64,000 bases of DNA from Aliidongia dinghuensis (GTDB lineage Bacteria; Pseudomonadota; Alphaproteobacteria; ATCC43930; CGMCC-115725). Where the stretch lies: NCBI RefSeq assembly GCF_014643535.1, contig NZ_BMJQ01000014.1:1-64000 (forward strand), read 5' to 3'. Numbering within the stretch: position 1 is the stretch's first letter; every line of letters begins with the position of its first letter. Below the pieces are notes generated by a model. It saw nothing but the letters and a program-made list of their open reading frames with translations. It did not search any database and was not told the origin of the DNA. Both the position numbers and the translations under genes were made by a program. Shown in pieces: positions 16,055 to 24,670 of the stretch.

Positions 16055-16705
16055 TCATGAGTTTCGCTCTGAGCATTTATGCACAAAATTGGTATTATTT
16101 TCAGTTCTCAGGTCCGGCCAAGCCGTCATTGCCACATCGATCATGCGATCAAGTGTTGGTCGATCTGCGCCCGCGTTCGGAAAGTTCAGAACTGCATGCA
16201 GGACACCGAAAAAGTACCACGACAAAGTATCGACGTCCGCGTTATGCGCCAGTTCACCTCCGGATATGCCATCGCTCAAAATGCCGCGGATTATCTCACG
16301 TTGCCTCGCAGCGGCAGCGACGGCTGCGGCGCTTCCTGCCGCGGACAACTCGGCGGCTTCGTTACAGCTTCGCGCGATCAGGCAGCCGGGCGGCCGCTCG
16401 GGTGCCGCTGGGTCTGGGAGGAATGTCCGCAGGATGGCCTCAAGCCTTCTGCGCGGCGAATCGGCTTTCGCCGCATTCATTCGACAAAGCGATCGCTCGG
16501 TGTGCGCCTCCAGGGCTTCCAGGAATAGGCCGTCCTTGTCGCCGAAGCGCTGGTAGATGCTGGAGCGCGACAGACCGGTCGCCGCCGTGAGATCGCTGAG
16601 GGAGGCCGCGGCGAAACCATGGCGCCAGAAAACGCCCGCGGCAGCTGTGATCACGGCTTGCTCATCGTATTGCGGCTTTCCGCTCATCCAATCCTCAGTT
16701 GACAT
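16055..16705 (-). CDS. TetR/AcrR family regulator
   Basis: This protein of up to 216 residues has a TetR HTH (YDEQAVITAAAGVFWRHGFA, then ASLSDLTAATGLSRSSIYQR). ATG codons at 16705 and 16687 are both possible; a much longer frame would cross the divergent gene. The C-terminal part includes PPGCLIARSC, a motif seen in many TetR proteins of the TetR_C_16/AcrR type. It is divergent from the HAD gene, with a promoter and a perfect 16-base palindrome between. The same element recurs before the NmrA gene at 17753, so I infer control of both. Confidence 0.9.
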   Translation of the reverse strand: MSTEDWMSGKPQYDEQAVITAAAGVFWRHGFAAASLSDLTAATGLSRSSIYQRFGDKDGLFLEALEAHTERSLCRMNAAKADSPRRRLEAILRTFLPDPAAPERPPGCLIARSCNEAAELSAAGSAAAVAAAARQREIIRGILSDGISGGELAHNADVDTLSWYFFGVLHAVLNFPNAGADRPTLDRMIDVAMTAWPDLRTENNTNFVHKCSERNS

Positions 16706-16755
16706 CTTGGATCGATCGATCCAGCTATAGATGGACCATTTGTTCCAAGATAGCC
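16699..16755. promoter_or_regulatory. promoter with TetR operator, copy 1
   Basis: The segment begins with TTGACA (16699-16704), contains the perfect palindrome TGGATCGATCGATCCA (16706-16721) and ends with TGTTCCAAGAT. The outer ATCTTGGA and TCCAAGAT are inverted as well. It overlaps the TetR start and precedes the HAD gene. The element recurs at 17686-17741. Confidence 0.65.
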
Positions 16756-16769
16756 CCGGGGAGGCATTT

Positions 16770-17534
16770 ATGCAAACGAGACGGACCTTCCTAACTGTTG
16801 CCGCCGCGGGGGCCGGTGCGGCCCTCCTCGGGTCGCCGTCTCGGGCAGCCGGTGGTAATCCCATCAAAGCCATCGCTTTCGACGTGTTCACGATTTTCGA
16901 CGCCAGCAGCCTTGACGATGCGGTCGAGGCGCAATTCCCCGGCAAGGGTCGCGCGGTCGCGGCGGTGTGGAAGGACAAGTTGTTCAACTACTTCTTCCTT
17001 CGCACCATCGAGAAGCGATACGCGGACGGAGGCCAGGTAGCTTCGGAGGCGTTGCGCTACGCTTGTACCGCCAAGGGACTCGACCCAAGCCCGAGCGCGG
17101 TGAAAGCCATGGTCGATACCTTCTCTCATCTGAAGATCTGGCCCGACTCCACCGAGGCACTGCGTCGAATGCACGGGGCAGGCTTGCGACTTGCTTGTCT
17201 GTCGAATCTGACGGAAGCGATGCTGAGGTCGAGCAGTCAGGGCGTCGGCATCGCGCCATTGTTCGAGCATTATCTGAGCACCGACCGGGTGCAGGCGTTC
17301 AAACCCGATCCGCGCGCCTACGCCATGGCAGAAAGTGCCTTCGGGTTGCAGCGCCGGGAGGTGCTGTTCGCCGCGACGGGGGGATGGGACTACACCGGCT
17401 CGAAAGCGTTCGGGATGGAAACCTTCTGGGTCAATCGGTCCGGCTCCATGCCTGAAACCTTGGGCATCGAACCGGACGGAAGAGGCGCGACTCTGAAGGA
17501 ACTCGCCGACTATGCCATCGCCCGGACAAAATAA
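16770..17534 (+). CDS. Tat-exported haloacid dehalogenase-like (HAD type II) protein
   Basis: This 254-residue protein has a twin-arginine signal (TRRTFLTVAAAGAGAALLG) followed by a HAD domain of the L-2-haloacid dehalogenase type. Motifs are FDVFTIFD (nucleophile Asp38), LSNLTE and the Lys in AFKPDPRAY, then GWDYTGSKAFGMETFWV. Motif I is one residue shorter than the usual D-x-Y-G-T-L-F-D. Export to the periplasm is unusual for this family. GGGGAGG precedes the ATG. Dechlorination of a haloacid is possible, but the changed motif makes the reaction uncertain. Confidence 0.85.
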   Translation: MQTRRTFLTVAAAGAGAALLGSPSRAAGGNPIKAIAFDVFTIFDASSLDDAVEAQFPGKGRAVAAVWKDKLFNYFFLRTIEKRYADGGQVASEALRYACTAKGLDPSPSAVKAMVDTFSHLKIWPDSTEALRRMHGAGLRLACLSNLTEAMLRSSSQGVGIAPLFEHYLSTDRVQAFKPDPRAYAMAESAFGLQRREVLFAATGGWDYTGSKAFGMETFWVNRSGSMPETLGIEPDGRGATLKELADYAIARTK

Positions 17535-17685
17535 GCCTGACTGGAAAGCGCCAAGTCATTACGCATCCTATGCCGCTGCTCACACTTTGCGGTGAATGGC
17601 GTGTGGTCGCTGAGCTGAAATTTCATACGGCGCAGCGTTGAGGGTGCGGCCTCACGAAAGACGACACGCCCGCCTCGTCGCGATT

Positions 17686-17741
17686 GACATCTTGGACTGT
17701 TCGATCCAATTTAGATGGACCGATTGTTCCAAGATTGCTCC
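17686..17741 (+). promoter_or_regulatory. promoter with TetR operator, copy 2
   Basis: This stretch repeats 16699-16755 almost base for base: TTGACATCTTGGA, then TTCGATCCAA, then TAGATGGACC and TTGTTCCAAGATTGC. The inner palindrome is imperfect here (TTGGACTGTTCGATCCAA). It lies 12 bases before the NmrA gene and marks it as a member of the same regulon. Confidence 0.65.
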
Positions 17742-17752
17742 GTGGAGGCACG

Positions 17753-18640
17753 ATGTCCCAAACCTCATCCCCAGCTGCGTGGAGGCCTCGGGTCGCCTTA
17801 GCTGGTGCGACTGGCCGCGTCGGCCGCACGTTGACCAAGCTGCTCGCGGACGACTCTTTGGATTTGGTTGCGTTGACCCGCAGGCCCAACGAAGCGCGCG
17901 AGCTACTCGGAATCGAAGTGGCTGAGATCGATTTCGCGAATTCGAAGACAATCGTGGATGCTCTAACGGGGGCCGACCGTCTTTTCATTGCCCACGGAAC
18001 ATCGCCGCAGCAGGTCGCCGACGAAATCGCTCTCATCGACGGCGCGGTGGCCGCCGGCATTGATCACGTCGTCAAGCTCTCGACCATGGGGCCTGCAACA
18101 CGACGGAACCCGATCGCCTGGCACATGCAGATCGAGGCGCACCTGGCTCGGCAATCGATCCCTTCAACTGTGATTCGGCCCTCCGCATTCGCCGAAATGC
18201 TTCTCAGCTTCGCCAGCCCGATCAGCACGGGTACTTGGAACGGCGCCGGAGAAAATGGGCGGGTGAACTTCATCGATATCCGCGATGTCGCCGAGGTGGC
18301 GCGCATCGCTCTCCTCGAGAACGTCGAACCCGAGTCTCAGCGCATCTACCATATAACCGGCCCCCGCGCCTGGAGCATGCAGGAGTTGGTCGCAGAGCTC
18401 TCTCGCGTGCTGGAGCGCTCCATAACCTACAGCAGTCGGACGCTTGAGGAGCAGCGAGCAGCGCTGCTTGCGCGCGGCCTTCCGCCATTCGTCGCCGACC
18501 TGCTGACAGGGTTGGAGCAATTTTTTCGCGACTCCGCGCTCGCAGAAACGACCTCGACCTTCGAGGAGCTCACGGGCAAACCTCCCCGAAAGCTAACCGA
18601 TTGGCTGGCTGAGAACGTTGGGGCTTTCCGCGCGGCGTAG
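17753..18640 (+). CDS. NmrA-like NAD(P)-binding protein
   Basis: This 295-residue atypical SDR has the Rossmann motif ALAGATGRVG near the N-terminus and the NmrA layout (HVVKLSTMG, VIRPSAFAEMLL, VNFIDIRDVAEV), without a Tyr-x-x-x-Lys active site. Such proteins act as NAD(P)-dependent isomerases, quinone reductases or redox sensors. GGAGG is placed well before the ATG. It shares its promoter element with the HAD gene. The exact role is unknown. Confidence 0.85.
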   Translation: MSQTSSPAAWRPRVALAGATGRVGRTLTKLLADDSLDLVALTRRPNEARELLGIEVAEIDFANSKTIVDALTGADRLFIAHGTSPQQVADEIALIDGAVAAGIDHVVKLSTMGPATRRNPIAWHMQIEAHLARQSIPSTVIRPSAFAEMLLSFASPISTGTWNGAGENGRVNFIDIRDVAEVARIALLENVEPESQRIYHITGPRAWSMQELVAELSRVLERSITYSSRTLEEQRAALLARGLPPFVADLLTGLEQFFRDSALAETTSTFEELTGKPPRKLTDWLAENVGAFRAA

Positions 18641-18760
18641 GCAACAATCAAGGGTCGTCTTCGCATCTAGGCGAGGTTGTTAGACGCAGCAGGGAGACGG
18701 CCCAATCGTACCTGCGAACGACCATATCATCTAACGATTAGAGATTTGGAAGTAACGCAA

Positions 18761-19306
18761 ATGCAGGCAGTCACTATCAAGCGAAATGCGCTCCGAGCGC
18801 TTCTTGTCTTGCATCTTCTTGGTATCGCAATTGTAATTGGATCCCGGGCTGCCGACCTGGTTGTCTATCGACAGACGAGCCAAGCCGGTTTCCAGTTGCT
18901 TGCTCTCGGGCGAGATCTGGCTGGGGCCATAGGGCAAAGCCTGACCGTCCCCAGTTTGGCGCTGATCATCGTCACAGGTATCTCGATGGCCTTTTTGCGA
19001 TACGGCCGCAGACCGCCGATTTGGGTCTGGATCAAGGCGAGTGTCACCGTGTTGGTCCTGTTTGTGGCTCCCGCCCTTGTTGGTCCATCCTTGCGAGCCG
19101 CACAGGAATGGGCGCACTGGAGTGCAGACCATAACCAACTGGCGCCGCAGTTCGAGCCGAGCGCGGCGCGAGCTTCCCTCTATGGGGCGATCGTCTTCGC
19201 GCTGTTTCTGCTGAATATTTCCATCGCGGTATGGAAGCCGTTTCTCTCTTTCAAATTTCCGTCTCTTGGGCGATCGGACCCTGGCCGAGATCGTCGCGAA
19301 GCTTGA
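18761..19306 (+). CDS. four-TM membrane protein of unknown function
   Basis: This 181-residue protein has four hydrophobic segments, at about residues 10-32, 60-80, 88-112 and 145-168, with charged loops. It resembles small inner-membrane proteins of the DUF2269/DUF2214 kind, but I cannot assign it firmly. The start at 18761 has TTGGAAG upstream. It follows the NmrA gene by 120 bases on the same strand. Confidence 0.65.
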   Translation: MQAVTIKRNALRALLVLHLLGIAIVIGSRAADLVVYRQTSQAGFQLLALGRDLAGAIGQSLTVPSLALIIVTGISMAFLRYGRRPPIWVWIKASVTVLVLFVAPALVGPSLRAAQEWAHWSADHNQLAPQFEPSAARASLYGAIVFALFLLNISIAVWKPFLSFKFPSLGRSDPGRDRREA

Positions 19307-19388
19307 CCAGATCTTGCCTTCGTCGCTCTCGAAGGCTGGATCCGGCAAGACTGTGTTCTGCGCCGACGGAACTGCAGATTGCGTGCAG

Positions 19389-19895
19389 TCAGGAGCGGCC
19401 GGCGGCCGCCTTTCGGTGTGACAATCGCCACCGAACGGCCTCGTCGGCGCCAGGGCCCTCCACAATGCCGAGATCCGAAGGACTGACGAGTTCGCCGGAT
19501 GCCTGGTCGATGAAACTCCATCGGACCTCGGCGCCGGTCTTGCGATTCACGAACTTCAACGGCGGCGCTGCTGCGCCAGACAGTTGCAAGCGATCGCCGA
19601 TCTGAGCAAGGACGGGCATCATCGGGGCGACTTGCCAACCTTTTGGCGTCAGGTGGTATTCGAACCGCTCAGGATTGGATTGATAGCGCCGCCGCTCGAT
19701 CAGGCCATTGGCTTCAAGATGCTTCAGTCGGTCGCTGAGCGTCGCGTTCGTCACGCCGGATGATTGGCGGAAGTCCTCGTAGCGGCTGATGCCGCAAACG
19801 AGGTCGCGCAGGATCAGGAGACCCCAACGATCCCCGATCGCCGCCATGACGCCCGCGATTGAGCACACCATCCCATCGAAACTCTTAGAACGCAT
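19389..19895 (-). CDS. HxlR family transcriptional regulator
   Basis: This 168-residue protein has a winged-helix HxlR domain (CSIAGVMAAIGDRWGLLILR, RYEDFRQSSGVTNATLSDRL, HLEANGLIERRRY) and a C-terminal extension. The Cys at position 11, in front of the first helix, is the redox-sensing residue in quinone- and aldehyde-responsive members. It is divergent from the crotonase-NmrA operon. An ACTCT...AGAG inverted repeat lies before this gene and before that operon, which indicates autoregulation and control of the operon. Confidence 0.9.
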   Translation of the reverse strand: MRSKSFDGMVCSIAGVMAAIGDRWGLLILRDLVCGISRYEDFRQSSGVTNATLSDRLKHLEANGLIERRRYQSNPERFEYHLTPKGWQVAPMMPVLAQIGDRLQLSGAAAPPLKFVNRKTGAEVRWSFIDQASGELVSPSDLGIVEGPGADEAVRWRLSHRKAAAGRS

Positions 19896-19930
19896 TTTGC
19901 CGACCTGACCGACTGGAATTTCCCGACTAT

Positions 19931-19947
19931 ACTCTGATTATAAGAGG
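19931..19947. promoter_or_regulatory. HxlR operator, copy 1
   Basis: ACTCTGATTATAAGAGG is a near-palindrome located 36 bases before the HxlR start. It matches the more perfect element at 20049-20065. Likely binding site of the HxlR dimer. Confidence 0.6.
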
Positions 19948-20048
19948 CACTTACGCCAACGGCAACGGCATACCCGAATCGGCGGCACGGGCCGGCGGAC
20001 CAGGAGACGTTGGCCGTCGCCAGCCCACAAATCCCTTGCAGCATAGTC

Positions 20049-20065
20049 ACTCTTATAATAAGAGT
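20049..20065. promoter_or_regulatory. HxlR operator, copy 2
   Basis: ACTCTTATAATAAGAGT is palindromic except at the centre. It lies 115 bases before the crotonase gene, in an AT-rich patch suited to a promoter. With the copy at 19931 it defines an ACTCT-N7-AGAGT operator. Confidence 0.65.
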
Positions 20066-20179
20066 CATGACGCATTGGCGGGTGGCGTCGTCCGCATGAT
20101 CCCGGCGACGCGGCCGGCGCCGATAACGGACGAGCGTGATAGCTGCGACGCACCGCCGCCGATGATTGGAAGGGCAAGA

Positions 20180-21154
20180 ATGGCGACAGAACCGGTCATA
20201 GCGCGCCGCCAGTTGATCAAGGCGACCGCGACGATTGCGATGGTGCCCGCGATCGCCACCGCGACGTCCACGCTCGCCGCCGACCAGGCGCAACAGACCA
20301 GACCCGTCTCACAGCCGTCGACGGAGCCGGCAGCGCAGCCGACCAAGCTCGCCGAGGTGCGGCCGGGGCCCGATACGAAACTGACCGTCGAACGCCGGGG
20401 TCAGGTGGCGCTGTTCGGCCTCAATCGGCCGACCGTGCAGAACCGCGTCGACCCCGAGACGTTCCGAGCCTTGGCGAGGGCGTTCTATGACTACGACCAC
20501 GATCCCTCGTTGCGGGCCGCAATCCTGTTCGGTCACGGCGACAATTTTTCCCGTGGCATCGATGTCGACGCGTTCAGGGCGGTCGCCAGCAGCGGCAGTC
20601 CTCTGGCCGGCCTGACCGGCATCCTCAATCCGCTGAACTACGGTCAGGCTCAGCGCACGAAGCCGCTGATCGCGGCCGTCCACGGCGACACGTGGAACAT
20701 GGCGCACGAGTTTTTCCTGTCCGCGGATATCCGGATCGCGGCCGCGAATACGAATTTCGGCCAGGACGAGAATACGCACGGGCGCTTCCCCGGCGGCGGC
20801 TCAACCGTCCGCTTCGTGCACGAGGCCGGCTGGGGCAATGCGATGCGATACATGCTGACCGGGGACCATTGGACCGCGGCGGATGCCTATCGCATGGGCA
20901 CCCTGCAGGAGATCGCGCCGACGCAAGCGGCCGCGCTCGACCGGGCGATGGAGATCGCCGTCAAGGTCGCCGCCTGCGCCCCGCTCGGCGTGCAGACCAC
21001 GCTGGCGTCGGCGCATCTGGCGATCGATGCCGGCGAGGCGCCTGCCTTCGCCAAGCTCGGTGCGCAATATGGCGCGCTCTATCGCACCAAGGATTTCATC
21101 GAAGGCGTGGCCGCGCAATCGGAAGGCCGCCCGGCCGTCTTCCACGGCGATTGA
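20180..21154 (+). CDS. Tat-exported crotonase (enoyl-CoA hydratase-like) protein
   Basis: This 324-residue protein has a twin-arginine-type signal (ARRQLIKATATIAMVPAIAT) and a crotonase fold: GHGDNFSRGIDVDAF forms the first oxyanion loop and AVHGDTWNMAHEFFLSADIR the second. The start at 20180 places the signal at the N-terminus and has GGAAGGG upstream. Export is odd because CoA thioesters are cytoplasmic, so the natural substrate may not be a CoA ester. The next gene starts 22 bases later. Confidence 0.82.
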   Translation: MATEPVIARRQLIKATATIAMVPAIATATSTLAADQAQQTRPVSQPSTEPAAQPTKLAEVRPGPDTKLTVERRGQVALFGLNRPTVQNRVDPETFRALARAFYDYDHDPSLRAAILFGHGDNFSRGIDVDAFRAVASSGSPLAGLTGILNPLNYGQAQRTKPLIAAVHGDTWNMAHEFFLSADIRIAAANTNFGQDENTHGRFPGGGSTVRFVHEAGWGNAMRYMLTGDHWTAADAYRMGTLQEIAPTQAAALDRAMEIAVKVAACAPLGVQTTLASAHLAIDAGEAPAFAKLGAQYGALYRTKDFIEGVAAQSEGRPAVFHGD

Positions 21155-21176
21155 CTGCGGGTATTGGAGACACCTC

Positions 21177-22271
21177 ATGACTTCCCAAGCTACCTCGAAG
21201 ATCTTCGTCATCGGCGGCACCGGCGCCCAGGGACTACCTGTCATTGGCGCCCTAGTCGCCGACAAGAAGTATTCCGTCCGGGCCCTCAGTCGCGATCCCT
21301 CCTCGCGTCGGGCGAAGGCCCTGCTCGCTCTGGGCAATGTCGAGATCGTTGAAGGCACCTTCGCCGACGAGGCGACGCTGCGAGCAGGGTTCCGCGGCTG
21401 CGACGGCGCCTACGTCAACATCGACGGCTTCAACACCGGCGAGAAGACCGAGATGTACTGGGCGATCCGCAGCTACGAGATCGCCCTCGAAGAAGGTGTC
21501 AGGTTCTTCGTCTACGGAAACCTGGACTATGCGCTCAAGAAGGCCGGGTACGATTCCAGGTTCCGGGCAGGCCATTACGACGGCAAGGGCCGCATCGGCG
21601 AGTGGATCCTGTTCCAGAACCAGGCGAACGAGGAGCGGATGGGTGCTGCCGTGTTCACCACCGGCCCCTACATGGAGATGGCGATCTCGGCGATGACGCC
21701 CATGACGCCCTCCGTCGAAGACGGCGTCGTGACCTGGCGGGTTCCGCTCGGCACCGGCGCGGTGCCTCATGTGGCACTCGAGGACTGCGGCTACTACGCC
21801 CGCTGGCTCTTCGACAATTCGGAGCGTGCGAACGGCATGAATCTCGAGGTTGCGATCGAGCAGGTCGATTATCACCAGCTCGCGGCGGCATTCGAGACGG
21901 TGACCGGACACCCGGCGAGATACATCGACACGCCCCTGGACGCCTACTGGAGCGGCCCGCTCAAAATGGCGGCGTCGCTGCCAGCGGGATACAACGCCGA
22001 TCCCGACGACAAGAGCACGATGAGCTTCCGGGATAATTTCACCGGGTTCTGGAATATCTGGAAGCACGAGATCATCCAGCGCGACTACGCACTGCTCGAT
22101 GAAATACACCCCAATCGGATCAGGAGTGTCGAGGAATGGCTTCGGCGGGAAGACCAGCGGGGCCGTGACCTCGGCAAAGGCGACCTCTGGGAGAGGGTTC
22201 AGCCGGAAAACCTCTATAGCGCGCCGCCGCTCCTGAAGCTGACCGAAGACAGGCGTCGAGGCCGCCTCTGA
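21177..22271 (+). CDS. NmrA-like NAD(P)-binding protein
   Basis: This 364-residue atypical SDR has FVIGGTGAQG near the N-terminus, RALSRDPSSRRAKAL for cofactor phosphate binding and an NmrA-type C-terminal part. Tyr-x-x-x-Lys is not in the usual place. TTGGAGAC precedes the ATG. The distance to the crotonase gene implies cotranscription. It is longer than the NmrA proteins at 17753 and 24671, so it is not a recent duplicate. Confidence 0.85.
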   Translation: MTSQATSKIFVIGGTGAQGLPVIGALVADKKYSVRALSRDPSSRRAKALLALGNVEIVEGTFADEATLRAGFRGCDGAYVNIDGFNTGEKTEMYWAIRSYEIALEEGVRFFVYGNLDYALKKAGYDSRFRAGHYDGKGRIGEWILFQNQANEERMGAAVFTTGPYMEMAISAMTPMTPSVEDGVVTWRVPLGTGAVPHVALEDCGYYARWLFDNSERANGMNLEVAIEQVDYHQLAAAFETVTGHPARYIDTPLDAYWSGPLKMAASLPAGYNADPDDKSTMSFRDNFTGFWNIWKHEIIQRDYALLDEIHPNRIRSVEEWLRREDQRGRDLGKGDLWERVQPENLYSAPPLLKLTEDRRRGRL

Positions 22272-22355
22272 CGGTCGACTTCGGGCATGGGCGGGTATCC
22301 GGGCGCCAAAGACCAACCACGGCGACCCGGACACCGATCTCAAAGGATCTTCTTC

Positions 22356-23078
22356 ATGAATCTCGATCTACTCTCGATGGCGGCTCTATCGGTCAGCGCC
22401 TTTGTCGTGATTACAACGATGGCCAAGCTTCTTGGCAGCAGCTGGCAGCAACGCATCACTATCGGCATCGTTCTCGGAATTTGGTTTGTGGGCGTGGCGG
22501 CTGTCGGAGCCAGCGAAATAATCGTGGGCGGTGGACCGATTCGAACGGCGGGATTGGGCGTCTTGGTCGTCGTACCAATCCTGATTCTCTCCGCCTTTAC
22601 CTTCCTTTCGGAACGGCAGATGAAGCGGGTCAAGGAGTTCGAACTCCTGCCGCTGATCTCGGTTCAGGCCCTCAGGATCCTAGGCGTCATCTTCGTCCTG
22701 CTCTTTGCCGCAAATCGGCTTCCGGGCCCCTTCGCACCGCTTGCCGGGTATGGCGACATGTCGGTGGGCATATTGGCTGTCCCGCTGGCTTGGGCCGTGG
22801 CGTCGCGCAAGACTCCGCCTCGGCTTCCGATCTACCTGTGGTCGGCTCTCGGAATGGGGGATTTGATAAATGCGCTGGTTCTCGGCGTTTTGTCGGCGCC
22901 GAGTCCTTTCCAGGTATTCAAGGACGGTCCGGGCAGCGCCATCATGCCGATGCTGCCGTGGATCCTGATCCCCGGTTTTATGGTGCCAGCCTTTTTCTTC
23001 CTTCACCTCGTCGTTCTCGCGAAGCTGCGGCAGCGCGAGCCGGCGTCGTCAACGCGGCTCACGCCCAAGCCCGCATGA
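22356..23078 (+). CDS. seven-TM membrane protein of unknown function
   Basis: This 240-residue protein has about seven hydrophobic segments and ends in a short basic tail. No catalytic motif was recognised. The start at 22356 puts MNLDLLSMAALSVSAF directly at the first segment. It lies 84 bases after the NmrA gene on the same strand and may belong to the HxlR-controlled unit. Confidence 0.65.
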   Translation: MNLDLLSMAALSVSAFVVITTMAKLLGSSWQQRITIGIVLGIWFVGVAAVGASEIIVGGGPIRTAGLGVLVVVPILILSAFTFLSERQMKRVKEFELLPLISVQALRILGVIFVLLFAANRLPGPFAPLAGYGDMSVGILAVPLAWAVASRKTPPRLPIYLWSALGMGDLINALVLGVLSAPSPFQVFKDGPGSAIMPMLPWILIPGFMVPAFFFLHLVVLAKLRQREPASSTRLTPKPA

Positions 23079-23163
23079 ATAGCCACTGTACGATGACTGC
23101 ACCGCTTGAAGCGGGACATGGCGGCCTCAGCCGAGGCCAGTCTGAAGGATCTGGGAGCATCGA

Positions 23164-23703
23164 ATGAGCAGTATCAATAGCGCGTCCTATGGGCAGTCTG
23201 GCATCCAGGCGCTAGAGCAATATCTGTTCAAGCAGATCGACGCCGACGGCGATGGCTCGATCACCAAGTCGGAGCTGGAAAGCGCCGTCAGCGCCAACGG
23301 CGGAAGCAAGCAGTCGGCCGACCAGCTCTATGAGACGCTCGACCCGAAGAATGCCGGCAGCGTGAGCGAGCAGCAGTTCGAGCAGAACTTGCCCGGCAAT
23401 CTGCTCGACAAGGAAATCTCCTCCGTCTTGCTGCAGGAGCAGGCGGCGCAGAATCCACCTCAGCTTACCGATATTACGAGCCAGATTCCCGGAGCGGCGG
23501 CAGCGGGCCTGACTGTGAAGGAAGGACCGATCTCGGCGGCATTTCGTGACGAAGTCGACCGCGTCAGCCATGAGTCCAATGACGGCGGCGCCGATGCGCT
23601 GTTCTCTTTGGTCGATCCTGCGAGCACCGAGCACGGCACGGCAGGGGACGCCGGCACCGCCGCGCAGCAGTTGGGGGCGATCCTGAAGAACCTGACGGCC
23701 TGA
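23164..23703 (+). CDS. EF-hand domain protein
   Basis: This 179-residue soluble protein has one good calcium-binding loop, DADGDGSITKSE (residues 26-37), and a degenerate second loop (DPKNAGSVSEQQ). The remaining part is Ala/Gln-rich with no known domain. No signal peptide is visible. Proteins of this type occur in many alphaproteobacteria without known function. GGATCTGGGAG lies just before the ATG. Confidence 0.75.
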   Translation: MSSINSASYGQSGIQALEQYLFKQIDADGDGSITKSELESAVSANGGSKQSADQLYETLDPKNAGSVSEQQFEQNLPGNLLDKEISSVLLQEQAAQNPPQLTDITSQIPGAAAAGLTVKEGPISAAFRDEVDRVSHESNDGGADALFSLVDPASTEHGTAGDAGTAAQQLGAILKNLTA

Positions 23704-23772
23704 GACTCGGGTTGCGCTCCCAGTGCTCGGAACCGGCGGCTGCGCATGCCGGGTCCGAGCACAAGGCACGCA

Positions 23773-24555
23773 CTATGAGGAGAGCTGCGCGAAGTTCGGC
23801 GGCCGCTTCTCGCTGAAGGCGGCGAAAGCCTCCTTGGCCTCGGCCCCGACGAGCTGATCCACGAAGACATTGTTCTCCTGCACGATCAGGTCGACGAGTT
23901 GATCGGCGTTGCGCATCAGCCGCTTCGTGGCTCTCAGCGAGGCCGCTGGTTGGCGTGTCAGCCGTTGAGCCGCGGCCTCCGCGGCGGCAAGGACCTGATC
24001 GGCGGCCAAGGCCTTATTGGCGAGCCCGTACTCGGCCGCATCCGCTCCGCTGATGGGCTCGCCGAGGGCGAACATCGCATAGGCGCGCGCATGGCCGATG
24101 CGTTGCGGGAGGAGGCGGCTAGAGGCGAGCTCCGGCGACAGCGCCAGATTGACGAACGGGGTGCTGAGGCGGGCCTCCGAGGCGACGAACACCAAGTCAC
24201 AGTGCAGCAGCATCGTCACGCCGATCCCCACGGCCAGTCCGTTCACCGCGGCCACTACCGGCAGACTCGAGCGTGCCAGCGCCTTCATGAAATGGACGAC
24301 AGGCCCCAGGGCCGCCTCGCCGGATCCGCCGCGCTGGCTCCGCGCGGCGAATTCCGTCAGGTCGTTGCCGGCGGTGAAGGCCTCGCCGGCACCGGTGAAT
24401 AGCACGGACCGGATGGCGGTGTTCGTCTCCGCCTGCTCCAGCGCCTCCGTAAGCCGCCGGTACATTTCGTCGGTGATGGCGTTCTTGCGCGAAGGCCGGT
24501 TGAACACCATGCGGAGCACGCCGTGTTCGATCGTGATCAGAATCTCGTCGGACAT
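23773..24555 (-). CDS. enoyl-CoA hydratase/isomerase family protein
   Basis: This 260-residue crotonase has LFTGAGEAFTAGNDL (oxyanion loop 1) and AAVNGLAVGIGVTMLLHCDL (loop 2), followed by LSPELASSRLLPQRIG. It is cytoplasmic, without a signal. The start at 24555 has GGAGAGAAG upstream; a longer frame adds unrelated residues. It lies 115 bases behind the NmrA gene at 24671 on the same strand and is probably in its operon. Acyl-CoA substrate unknown. Confidence 0.85.
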   Translation of the reverse strand: MSDEILITIEHGVLRMVFNRPSRKNAITDEMYRRLTEALEQAETNTAIRSVLFTGAGEAFTAGNDLTEFAARSQRGGSGEAALGPVVHFMKALARSSLPVVAAVNGLAVGIGVTMLLHCDLVFVASEARLSTPFVNLALSPELASSRLLPQRIGHARAYAMFALGEPISGADAAEYGLANKALAADQVLAAAEAAAQRLTRQPAASLRATKRLMRNADQLVDLIVQENNVFVDQLVGAEAKEAFAAFSEKRPPNFAQLSS

Positions 24556-24670
24556 CTTCTCTCCCATTTGCGAAAACTGCTTGGAGCGCTGAAGCTGTTT
24601 CGAGCGCCCAGGCAGGGCGCGATCGTCGCGTGGGCGATAGGCTCGCCGCAGCTCAGTCGACTCGGGCTGT

